Of a DNA stretch of 64,000 nucleotides, positions 51,770 through 64,000 are shown piece after piece. Source of the stretch: Pseudomicrostroma phylloplanum. Its lineage: Eukaryota; Basidiomycota; Exobasidiomycetes; Microstromatales. The notes under the pieces are model-generated. The model was not told where the DNA came from, searched no databases, and worked only from the letters and a program-made list of their open reading frames with translations. Each line of letters begins with the position of its first letter. The stretch's first letter is position 1. Location: the NCBI GenBank assembly GCA_039545275.1, contig BCHS01000003.1, positions 1,161,561-1,225,560 on the forward strand. The letters run 5' to 3'. A program made the translations under genes and the position numbers.

Positions 51770-54229
51770 ATGCCCAAGTGAGTTCTCTGCGAGCCGCCCC
51801 CCTGAGAGAGGCAAGACTGAATACTGACCATCGTCTTTGCTCTCCGTGATCTTCGTCTGACTCGTCATTGCACCAGCACACCGCCTCAAGGAGGCAGCAA
51901 TGGGCTTCAGCCGTTCTCAACCCTCATCAATATTCCCACAGGCGGTCTGCCAGGCCTCGCTCTACCCACCTCTGCCTCTTCCTCCTCCTCGTCACAGGCG
52001 GGACCCTCGAATAGCGCATCAGCCTCCGCATCAGGCTCGGGAGATGCTCCGGGTCTGGGTCCTCACCCAGCCATGTCGTCAATAGCAGACTCCATGGCAG
52101 AGGAAGATGCCGAGATCCCCGTTCCCGCAGAGACAAGAAGCGGCAGCGACAGTAGAGCGTCACCGGCACCCGTTTTGAATGCTCAAGAGGGTCTAGGAGG
52201 CGCATTGACCGGCCCGGACCTCCAGATGATCAACTTGTCGCAATCGACACAGGCCACAGCCCAAGGATTAGGAACAGTGTCAACATCAGATACAACACAC
52301 GAACCACCATCACAGCCACTCTCGACGGATCCGCAAGGCTCTGGCTCCTCAGCCCATCCTACTGCTCCCACATCGATGCAGACGGAGATTCGCAAGGCAG
52401 AGAATGAAAAGGTCGAGTCGGATAAGTCGCGGAAAAAGAAGGAGGACGAGGAGAAGCTAGCACAAATTTACGAAGGGCTAGATTTCGATGGGCTGTGGTC
52501 CAAGCTAAGCGAGAGCTTGAGTAGGATGGAGGATGATTCGAGCGCAGCAATGATTCTGTTACCCCTGATAGAGGTGAGTACGGAAGAGGGGAAGGGACGT
52601 ACCCCTTGGTGGCAGATCTGATGTACTGACATGTGTTCTCTCCTTGGTATGGTCTTGCAGAGCTTGATGGTGGTCTCGAAACACGTAGCAACACCAGAAG
52701 CTGCATTTGCCCTGGAGAATACCTCAGCTCGTGGATCGGTGTCACCGGTCACAGAGAACAGGCCACCTCCTAAAACACCTCGCGAGGTGATGTCCGAGAA
52801 CTTCTTCACTTTCACAGAGAGGCATCGCAAGATTCTCAACACAATGGTCCGAGCCAATCCTTCTCTGATGAGCGGATCCTTCAGTCTACTCGTGCATAAC
52901 CCAAAGGTTCTTGATTTCGATAACAAGCGCAACTATTTCACACAACAGCTACATAAAGGAAGGAGAGAGCACTATACAAATCTCAATCTGAGCGTGAGAA
53001 GACAGTACGTCTTTTCGGATTCCTTCCACTATTTTGCTCGCCACAATGGTCCGGAGATCAAGCATGGCAAGCTGAACGTACGCTTCTACAACGAAGAGGG
53101 TGTGGATGCCGGTGGTGTGACGAGGGAGTGGTTTCAAGTCCTTGCGAGGGCGATGTTCAATCCGGACTATGCGCTGTTCGCTCCCTGTGCCGCAGATCGG
53201 ACGACGTACCAGCCCAATCGTGCGTCCGAGATCAATCCGGATCATTTGGCCTTTTTCAAGTTCGTTGGAAGAGTCATTGGCAAGGCCATCTACGATGGTC
53301 GTCTACTAGATGCCTACTTTACCCGATCCTTCTACAAGCACATTCTGGGCAAGAGCGTAGACTACCGCGATCTAGAGGCAGTCGATCCAGAGTATTTCAA
53401 GTCGCTCGAGTGGATGTTGCAGAACGACATCACCGAGGTGCTCGATCTGACCTTCAGTGTAGACAATGAAGAGTTCGGTGAGACGCAAGTGATCGAGCTC
53501 AAGCCGAATGGCCAGAACATTGCCGTCACCGAAGAGAACAAGATGGAGTATGTCAAGCTGGTGACGGAGCAGAGGCTGACGTTGTCGATCAGGAGACAGG
53601 TGAGTTTAGCTGCAGAGAGAGACGAGGCGCGCAAGCGCTGCTATCCGTATGACTCTGAATTCGTCCCCACTACCCTCTCAGATCGATGCTTTCCTCGAAG
53701 GCTTCCACGACGTCATCCCGCGCTCCCTCATCCGCATATTCTCCGAGACCGAGCTCGAGCTCCTCATCTCCGGTCTACCAGACATCGACGTCGACGAGTG
53801 GCGCAACAATACCGAGCTGCACGGCTACTCGCAGTCGGACGCCGTCATCACCTGGTTCTGGAGAGCGGTACGCTCCTTTGATCAAGAGACGAGGGCGAAG
53901 CTGTTGCAGTTCATTACGGGAACGAGTAAAGTGCCGTTGGAAGGGTTTGGACATTTGCAGGGTGTTAGTGGTGATCAGAGGACGAATATACACAAGACGT
54001 ATGGGAGCGATCGGTTGCCCGCTGCACACACTTGGTGAGTTGAGAGGACGCGGATGAGAGGAGCCAGAGAGGCAGTGTGTCATAATTGTTGATCGCTCAC
54101 ACCTCTTCCTCTCATCGTCGATTCAGCTTCAATCAACTAGACTTACCGGTATACGAGAGCTTCGAGCACCTAAAGAAGAGTGTCCTCCTAGCCATCAACG
54201 AGGGAGGCGAAGGGTTTGGCTTTGCCTGA
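51770..54229 (+). CDS. Stand-alone HECT E3 ligase matching the C terminus of Tom1/HUWE1
   Basis: Ubiquitin ligase of 699 residues from five exons: 51770-51777, 51877-52573, 52661-53599, 53682-54034 and 54127-54229. Residues 1-150 are Ser/Pro-rich. A helical stretch ([29 protein letters not shown]) matches the segment just before the HECT domain in Tom1/HUWE1. HECT runs from about 319 ([12 protein letters not shown]) with [56 protein letters not shown] and [19 protein letters not shown]. The catalytic Cys (about residue 666) is in LPAAHTCFNQLDLP, its codon split by the last intron; the end EGFGFA is typical. Full-length Tom1 proteins exceed 3000 residues, but no upstream Tom1 exons fit before UTP23. 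A Tom1-like N terminus begins at 59763. Confidence 0.88.
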
Positions 54230-54372
54230 GGAGGGTAGCAAGCCGACCGCGAGAGGAGGTCAGGCTAGGGGAGAGGAGGGGAGAGGAGAGGAGAGTCCTC
54301 GTGTCGTCATCATCATCATCATCACCTGAGTCGCTATCATCATCATTGTATCAGCTTCTTCTCTCGCCACAG

Positions 54373-54409
<37 letters not shown>

Positions 54410-54849
54410 NNNNNNNNNNNNNNNNNNNNNNNNNNNNNNNNNNNNNNNNNNNNNNNNNNNNNNNGTGTGTGAGTGTGTGAGTGTGTGAGTGTGTGAGTGT
54501 GTGAGTGAATGTGTGTGTGTATGGTGATTGTAGATGTGCAAATTCCTCAGTCCGCTCAGTCGACCAAGTGAATCGAGAATCTTCATCAGATATGTATGCG
54601 GTCACGTCAGTGGACATCATATCCTGTGGGTACGCCGAAGGAGAAGAACTAAGACAGGAAGGACCGAAGAGACGCTACAAAGGACTGCCGTGCCGGGAGA
54701 CCGGACTCTCTATTGCCTTTCGTATACCATCAGATTCCAGGAGAAAGTATCTCTTCTCATCACAAACGCGTCTTCCGCACAACCGCAGGATCTCTTGCTA
54801 CACTTCCATAACGTTCCACCTCCTCATCAGGATTAGGATCAGAGCGCAG
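54230..54849. other. Convergent 3' region with microsatellite and assembly gap
   Basis: Lies between the ends of the HECT gene and GPI. It contains a TCA triplet-like run near 54308-54325, the GT microsatellite and the 55-base gap. No gene seen. Confidence 0.6.
54374..54527. repeat. GT microsatellite interrupted by a 55-base gap
   Basis: A perfect (GT)n run from about 54374 to 54409 enters undetermined bases at 54410-54464, then GTGTGTGA-type octamers repeat about six times to near 54511. Both flanks are the same class of repeat, so the gap is most simply an unresolved part of one microsatellite. Confidence 0.93.
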
Positions 54850-57000
<2,151 letters not shown>

Positions 57001-59276
57001 TCAATAGTCCTCATCGTCAGCATCTGCCATCGTCGCAGCGCCCTTGTCAAGCCAGAAGCGCTGCTGACTAGCACCTTTGATCGACTGATTCCTCTTGCCG
57101 GCGCTCTGGACAGCAGAGTTGGAAGTCGAGACCTCCCCTTCCTCAGCAGAAGATAAGCCGTCTTCACTGGCCAACTCGTCCTCCGACTCTTCGCTGACGT
57201 ACGCTTTCGGTACGTCCAGGAAGTCTCGCCGCCTCTTTTTGACTTGTTCACCGCGCGAGCTCTTGGCGTGAGCTGCATAGCGGGAGTCCGGCTCATCATC
57301 GTCCGAGTCTGACGCGGTCGAACGCGGACCCGTTGACCCTCCGTGAGAGCCAGCATTCGGCGCGGGGATTCGGCGATCACTCGGCCTGGTGGTGGTCGTC
57401 CTCAAGGGTGTGCTATGCTGAGGTGGCAGATGATGCGAGTCTTGCGCTGCTGCGCCGAGGCGGCTTTTGGAAGATGCTCCCTTGATATGAATGATCGAGT
57501 CTACGCTGCTATTTCCTGGGTCTCCTCTATCATCGCTTCCATTCGGACCTCTCATTGCTCGAGGGGCTGAAGGCAGCGGTGGAGGCGGAGGCTGACGAGG
57601 CGCAGCTTCACGGGGCTCGGGCGGCCATCGAGCCTCTTGCCATGTATGCGAGGGCCCCGGGCTCGGCGACCGGCGAGGAGGCGATTTGCCTAGAAGCTTC
57701 TGCAGGATACCGCTGTGATAAAGGGCTTCGATGTCCTTGCGATTCTTCATCAGCTCCCTGCTGACGCCGATGATGCTACCCAACAATGACTGCGGGTCCT
57801 TCTCTAGTCCGCCCGCTGCGTTCCGTGCCGTGTTGCTATTCAGAAGGGCTTCCCGAGCCGCTTCATCAGGATCTTGCTCGAATCGATGATGTCTAGTATC
57901 GTTACTGCCGGGTCCAGAACGCCCTGCCGTGCCGCCATCACGCCTGCCACGCGACAATTCGAAGCCTCTCTCACAGACAGCAGTGGTGAGTATGTCGAAA
58001 GCCCCAGCAAGAGACGTCCGTACGCTTATGATGTTGTAGGAGCCCGTGGCGATGTCATTTTCGGGATTCTGCGGGTCTTCGATTGACACCTTGAATGGCT
58101 TTTGGCCATCTTTCCAGCCTCGGTGCGACTTGTGGAAGTACGATCCACGACCGGTGACAGAGATACCGGTGTCGTCGTACCCGAAATTCTTGCCGTAAAG
58201 CTCCAGGAAGTCAAGAAAGAGTACACCAAGGTTACGAGCTGGATCGATCTCACCTCGCTGCACTCGCGGGTGCATCTTTGTGGAGAAGATAGGGGCGATG
58301 ATCATGCATGCAGGGTCAGTCTGTGTTCTTGATCGTACACGCTATAGCTACTCACTTGCATGAAATTGACGACGAGCAGGATGACGCTGAAGCTGCCAAG
58401 CCCGCCTGTATAGACCTCACTCATGCCCCTCTGCTGAAGCAGATGCTTGGTCAGCATGATCAGAGGTCGGATGGCTGGGACCTTGTCTTGTTGCTCATTG
58501 ACCCAGTCTGCGGCTTTGAGTCCATTGGTCTGATTGACGCTGATGTCGCATCGGTACCTTCCGTGGGTACATACGAACTTGATGATGGGTACCTTTGCTT
58601 TGGCAATGACTTGGACATCGGTGGCCAGGTTATTCCTACGCAAACAAGCGGCCATAGCCCTCAGGACGTTCTCGCGACGCTGAAGATCCATCGCTCTCGA
58701 CACTACGACGAGGTCGATGTCGCCTTGTGGAAGATACAGCTCAGTATCTTGACTCCCAAACGAATGCACTTCGGCATCTTTCCACTGGGAATTGATTGCA
58801 TTACGTATAAGCCTGATGACCATCTTTCGTGACTGATGCTCCTCTTTGGTGGGAGCGATCCAGCGTTCGAACGCCATCATCTCCCGATGAAGCTGCTGGG
58901 CCGCATTTCTCGCGGTCTTCCAGTCGACGTCGACACTCCAGGGCGTACCTCGAGCTGCCGCCCTCTGCTGGTCCTTCTTTGATCTGGTATCTCCATCGCC
59001 TGGCTCGCCATCACCATCGATCTTCCTCTTCTTGCCCTTGACGGATGATGCGTTCGCTGAGTCTCCGTTCCGACGCGAAGACTTGGGCCCAGAAGGAGCG
59101 CCATCTCGCCCCTTGGCCTGGTGGCGCCCGCCTCGAGCAGATGTGGGTGAGGACGGACGGGAAGACGGGCCTGCCGCTGCCTCTTGTTCGCTGGCTGCTC
59201 CGTCTTCGTCTCCAAAGTCAAATCCGATGAAGTCGTCTGCCCATACTTCCGGCTTGGAAGCCTCGGTGGCCGTCAT
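57001..59276 (-). CDS. TRF4: Trf4/Cid14-type non-canonical poly(A) polymerase
   Basis: Nucleotidyltransferase of the TRAMP complex that oligoadenylates aberrant nuclear RNA for exosome decay. Exons 59276-58356 and 58275-57001 give 731 residues. The catalytic core has FGSQDTELYLPQGDIDLVVV (GS plus the two Asp of DxD) and the third Asp in RYRCDISVN, then IRPLIMLTKHLLQQRGMSEV, GGLGSFSVILLVVNFMQ and, after the intron, MHPRVQRGEIDPARNLGVL. The nucleotide-recognition block is GSYFHKSHRGW with IEDPQNPENDIATGSY. N- and C-terminal extensions are charged and disordered; no zinc finger is present, as expected, since that is on the Air subunit. It is divergent from the Tom1-like gene at 59763. Confidence 0.93.
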
Positions 59277-59762
59277 CGGAGCTCAGCGACTGGACTGACG
59301 AGGGCGAGGTGTGAGCAGTCCGTGGTTGCAATGGTACGCTAGTCTAAGGGCAAAGGATACGGAACAGGAATCTCACTTCCTCTGCTCCCGTCGGGCCAAT
59401 GGCCTTTTTGCCCAAATTGCCGTGCGCGCTCCACTCCGACGCCGAGGGCAGCCAGGCACACCCACTCGCACACCCACTCACCAAGTGCATACCCACCCAC
59501 TGGCCCCACACCACCACCACCACCACCATCCCTATACCCCCGCCATCATCACCCGGTCTGACAGAGGTGTGTAGCAGCAGAGTCGCTTCTACACCTCATC
59601 ACAGAGCCTTCACCCGAAGGATCTTGTGAGATCGAGTTGTTTGTCTTGTTTCCCACGCTTTCGTACACCGCATTTCAATTCACCAGAGGGTAGCATCGGT
59701 GATCAAGATCTCATCTTTCCCTCAGCGGGCTTTCAGCTGCAGTACGACCACATTGGCCCAGC
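59277..59762. promoter_or_regulatory. Divergent promoter region TRF4 / TOM1-like gene
   Basis: About 490 bp between divergent starts. It contains CACACCCACT-type repetition at about 59456-59490 and six CCA units at 59511-59528. No gene seen. Confidence 0.5.
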
Positions 59763-62700
59763 ATGAAGATCACAAAGACGCCAAAGAGGCTTGCAGAGGC
59801 AGTGAGTCATGCCAGGTCAGGCGGATGTAGTAATACATAGCACATCACTGATGACCATCTCCTTCTCATCCGCCGAACAGAGCCCTGAAGTCAAGAGTCT
59901 TCTAGACAAGGTGTCATCGGTCAGTGACGATGAGCTGCCAATCGTCTTGGACCAAGTTTCAGAGTGGTGCTGGCCTAGAGGTGATTTGCATTACTGGACG
60001 GGGGTACTCAATCGCTTTGACGACATCTTGGCAGCAACTTGCAAGGAGTATGACTTAGCCAAGACTGTCCATGCAAAGGAGTTCACAACAGACCGCAAGA
60101 AGATGCTGGTATCCATTCTGCGCTTTTCTAGACTTCTCATTGAAAATTGCACGAACCGAAAGCTATACGACTCTTACGATGTAAGTGACAGATGACAGCG
60201 GACTCTGCTCTTCCTGTTGCTTGCGTTTACAGGCCCTCCCTCTTGCCCCTCTCCTCTTGATAGCACCTCAACGATCTGCTGCTCTGTCGGGACATCGACG
60301 TCCTCGAGGCAACGATCCGTCTCATACTTCGCCCTGCACAGCAGTATAGTAGTCAGTCTATTGGCCGCTTGGGTCCTTCCATCTCGCAGTCTCGTCTTGC
60401 CACCCTGGCTCTCACTTGGTCTCCTAGGGATCACGGGCTCGATATGGCATCAGTGGCTCGCCCAGACGCCACCATTCCCGAGGAGCTACTAGGTGTAAGG
60501 TTTCAATTCTACCGGCGCAACACAAGCAGCGGTGGTTCTCAGTCCGTTGGTGCATCCACTGCAGCTCCAGAGGCTGGGCCGTCTCGCTCGCAGGCTGTGG
60601 CGAATGCCCTAACTACCACGCCAGCTCGATCCTCTTCCGCTATCAGGCGAGATCGCCCCACTCCAGCTGCTTCTGCTTCTGTCGGCTCCGGACTGATGGC
60701 GCCCAGTGGCGAGCAGTCTGCCTCTGGACATGAGGAAGGTCTGACTACTATCACAATCAAGAGTGTACCCGCTCTCAACAAGGACCCTTCTGCAATCTTG
60801 CGCGATGTTGTGGAGGAGTACAAAGTACCGCCCGAGGATCACTTCGAGCTCTATCTGAAGATTCGGTTGGCGGCATCTATGTCTGATCCCCATGAACGAC
60901 AACGGCTTCTTGTCTGTCGGCTCCTGGCCGTGGCCTGCTATTCCCACATCACTCCAGAGCCCCTGGCCAACGTGCAGCTCTTCCTTTACGAGACTGACAT
61001 TGTTCAGAAAGCAGCCGCGCTCGCAGAGGTGGACAGTGGACTCGACGAAGCCATCAAGTCAGCAGCGCTATACGCCCTTGATTCCTTAGGCCGCTTCAAG
61101 TCAAAGCTCAGCGAGGTCCTGAGCTCTGTCAGTGCGTCGGTCAATCACGGAACCCTCTTGCGTACTCTGCAGACGATCATTGAGCAGCTACAGCAACCGG
61201 ATTGCCCTGCCTCCGAGCATGTGATTGATGGTCTATTTGGCCTGATCGCCTTCATCACATCTACCACACCGGGTTGCAACATGCTTGTGGGGGCAGGACT
61301 GATCCCTCTTCTCGTGCAGCTGATCAATACCTGCCGATCCGATGTGTACATGGCACAAAGGACAGTGTCACGGTCCATTGGGCTGATTGACAGCGTAGTC
61401 TATAGCTTCCAGCCATCCTTCCAATGGTTCGTAGATGCCCGAGGCTTGCCGACTTTCGTTGCTCGCGTGCAGCATGAAGTAGAGAATGACATCAGGCACA
61501 TCAAGGCTCGCACAATGGAAGATGGCCTCGGAGCGCTCTATGGCAAGCTGTCCTTTGGCAGAGCTTCCTTACTACGCAGCCTGCTGAAGACCCTCTCGCA
61601 CATGATGACATCAAGTGGCAATGCGGATGGTCTGCGAGGACTGATTGATTCTTCCCTCCTGGACTCGATCAAGACGATCATGGCTGAAAGGGAAACATTT
61701 GGACCTCAAATCCTGGCCCTTTCGATCAATCTCGTCTCAGCATTCATCCACAACGAGCCGACCTCACTCGGTATCATACAAGAGCGGAAGATCCCAGAGC
61801 TCTTCTTTGATTTGGTCGAGCAGGACATCGAAGCTGTTTCAGATGTCATGGGTGCGATTCCCAATGCTATCGGGGCTATATGCCTCAACGAAGCCGGGTT
61901 GGCTCTATTCAACAGCCGCAACATCATCACCCCCATGTTCGCAGTCTTCACCTCGTCCCGCCATCTTCGAGTCCTGCTGGACCGAGACAATGCCGCGATG
62001 TTCGGTTCTGCGATGGATGAGCTAATCCGCCACCAGCCTTCGCTCAAGCAACGGGTCTTGGACGCCATCCTCGGCGTGCTAGATAGGATTCAAGAGCTCG
62101 GGCTGTCGTGGACACCATCCCAGGATGATGCTGATGAGCACGATAGATACAGCTTGCAGATGGTACCAGAGCTGCTCCCTTTGCCTGCTTCATCATCTTC
62201 AGCCAACGATCCGGGAGCAGGTACTGCGCGGTCGCTCGCCCTCGGTGACGTAGTCATGGATGAGTCGGACACTCTTCGCAGCAAGGAAGATGATGTCAAG
62301 GGTAATGATGTGATTGGCTTCATGGATGTCACGGCTCGCTTCCTTGACGGCTTCTTCCAATCGGCCTCTCACTGCAAGGACTTCATGAAGTCAGAAGGAC
62401 CAGAGAAGCTTCTGAGATTCGTCTCATTGCCTTGCCTGCCTTACAACTTCCCTACGTCCAATACCGCAGACTCGCTGGTATCTTTGCTGCGCTTCATGAC
62501 TGAGGTGAGCCCTAGCGCAGTCCTGGCCGCTGTCTTGAAGGAGCTCAATCGAGGTCTGATGGAGACACAAGATCTCTGGGATCGTGATCCCAATGTCTCT
62601 TCTGTGGCGTCAATGCTGGCTCCTTCCAACAATGCCGCTCTCGCTTCTGCAAACGAGGGATTTCGCAAGCTCATCAGCCTCAACTCGCGACTGCACCTGT

Positions 62701-64000
62701 TGTCTGACGTGTTGCCCAGCTATGCCTTCACGGGTCCCAAGACTCCTGGAGCCTTCCTCCAAGTCCTTCAGGCCGGTGTCTCTTCCCCTCAACTAGGTCA
62801 GGCGACTCTCACTAGGCTGGGTGCACTCCACAGTATCGTCACGTGGGAGAACATCCTGGTCAAAGCCACAGCGCCAACTCTACCGAAGTCGCCAGCAGCG
62901 GGAGACGTAGCCGAGGGAGCTCTCGAGAGTGGCGATGCTTCACGAGCGCCCCAACCAGGTCTCCCTAGCAACCTGCTCGAGGACAATGCTGGCCTCGTGG
63001 AAGCTCACGAATCACCGGCGCCTTCGTCTCCGACTACGAGGGATCAACTCGTGAAAGACCCTAGAATCAGGAACAGTACCGCACTGAGATATGTCCTATC
63101 GCAACTGCCAGGATCCCTGAGCTCCATCTTCTCCGAGGCAACCCGAATTCTCACTCCTAAGCGTTCGCCGGATCCGGCGCAGCGTCGAACCGCAGCTCAG
63201 GTTGCCGACTCCATTGGAAAGTCACTACGCGAGCAATTGGTGCCACCGGAGTCCAGCAACGAGTCCAACAATCTCGCATTCATCACCATGATGATCGGTC
63301 ACCTCACCAATGTGCTCTACGATGATCGGTCTGCCTCCGTCGTTGTTCACACGGGTGTGCTTCACGCTTTCGAAAGAGCTGGTGGTGTCGAGGCCCTTCT
63401 GACTCTCTACCAGCGCTACGTCGACCAACTCGACGCACACTTCGCACAAGAGGCTACAGGTGCAAAGGATAGCAACGAAGCTAGCCTGAGACTTGGCCAC
63501 CTGTGTGGAGGACTGAAAGTCAGTCTGAACCTGCTTCAGAATCTTTCAGCTTCACGGCCACTGCATGATGCCCCCGCCACACAGCAAATGACCGCCAAAG
63601 ACAGTCCGACGTCCGCCGATCAATTCAAACCTCACGAGTTGCTGCTACGCCTGCGATCCATCATCTTACCTCCAGTGCAAGCGACGTGGAACAAGGCTTG
63701 GCTAACGCAGGTGCCACTGAGTGTGAACCGATCAGTCATGCAGACTCTGCTGCACATCCTGCAAGCCGAAGGAGAAGATCTCCCCAAGCCTAAAGTAGAC
63801 AGTGCAACAAGCGGCGGAACTGGGGGTGCTGGGTCGTCGCAGGCCAATCTTGGTGGTCCTGGAAGCGCGCTCAGCAACTTCCTGGGCGGGCTTGGAGGCG
63901 GACTGACAGGAACACTGATGCTCGGCGGAGGTCCGCCAGGAGCGAATGGCTCTCCGGTCATTCGCCGCCAGCCGGTCGCAGTTGCAGCAGACGAGAGCAG
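59763..64000 (+). CDS. TOM1: N-terminal part of Tom1/HUWE1-type giant E3 ligase (runs off window)
   Basis: Exons 59763-59801 (13 codons), 59881-60180 and 60264 to beyond 64000; the last stays open for 3737 nt to the window end. About 1358 residues are visible. The N terminus KITKTPKRLAEASPEVKSLL, WCWPRGDLHYWTGVLNRFDD and ILRFSRLLIENCTNRKLYDS match the start of Tom1/HUWE1. The armadillo-like domains DUF908 (about residues 20-430) and DUF913 (about 440-760) follow, e.g. GRASLLRSLLKTLSHMMTSS, AIPNAIGAICLNEAGL and AMDELIRHQPSLKQRVLDAI. The family C terminus (UBA-like, acidic region, HECT) would lie several kilobases beyond the window. A HECT gene of the same family is found upstream at 51770. Confidence 0.9.

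Noticed and set aside
54374..54527. Possible coding region with long His/Thr repeats on the minus strand
   Set aside because: The frame exists only because a GT microsatellite and undetermined bases contain no stops.
54230..54849. Gap at 54410-54464 as the cause of the split TOM1 arrangement
   Set aside because: Both sides of the gap are the same GT-type repeat, and the HECT gene is linked without any N to UTP23 on its left. A misjoin at the gap would not supply the missing Tom1 middle part upstream of the HECT gene.

Overview
The window is nuclear DNA of a filamentous or yeast-like fungus, almost certainly a basidiomycete and probably one of the Ustilaginomycotina (the smut relatives). The evidence is dense single-copy eukaryotic housekeeping genes, short GT-AG introns of about 70 to 115 nt with GTGAGT-type donors, long coding exons full of Ser/Ala/Gly-rich low complexity, and fungal families such as a Sid2/Dbf2 kinase, Ppm1, Syo1, Avo1/Sin1 and Tom1. 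The placement below phylum is inference. No transposon, rRNA, tRNA or CRISPR was recognised. Three stretches of undetermined bases mark assembly gaps (single N at 6003 and 46858; 55 N at 54410-54464).

Layout. 1-12285: the 3' end of a cytochrome b5 reductase, a proteasome-assembly chaperone, a Zn2Cys6 regulator rich in cysteine clusters, the PP2A methyltransferase Ppm1, a membrane protein of the LtrA family, and the CCT beta chaperonin subunit. 12699-23520: a mitochondrial two-box HMG protein, an Hst3/Hst4-type sirtuin, the ribosomal-protein import adaptor Syo1, a UBE2W-type ubiquitin E2 and the NatB catalytic subunit. 23968-32409: three consecutive mitotic genes (Sid2/Dbf2 kinase, Spc25, topoisomerase II). 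32742-38960: a 5-oxoprolinase-like protein that contains only the HyuA half, an unidentified multi-pass membrane protein and a secreted metallophosphatase. 39290-50098: the TORC2 subunit Sin1/Avo1, a large disordered coiled-coil protein, an alpha/beta-hydrolase with an altered nucleophile elbow, and prefoldin subunit 4. 50194-64000: Utp23, a stand-alone HECT protein matching the C terminus of Tom1/HUWE1, glucose-6-phosphate isomerase, a Trf4/Cid14 poly(A) polymerase, and the N-terminal part of Tom1/HUWE1 running off the window.

Together the genes cover protein folding and turnover (CCT2, prefoldin 4, proteasome chaperone, UBE2W, Tom1 parts), ribosome and RNA biogenesis (Syo1, Utp23, Trf4), signalling (Ppm1, Sin1, Sid2) and chromosome biology (Spc25, Top2, sirtuin). 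There is no operon-like or biosynthetic cluster. The most unusual point is that the N-terminal and C-terminal parts of Tom1/HUWE1 lie on the same strand about 5.5 kb apart in reversed order, each with its own start codon and first intron. Other points are the HyuA-only oxoprolinase, the hydrolase without its usual serine, the Glom-like HMG protein, a possible mitochondrial leader in frame with TOP2, and repeated use of tiny first coding exons.
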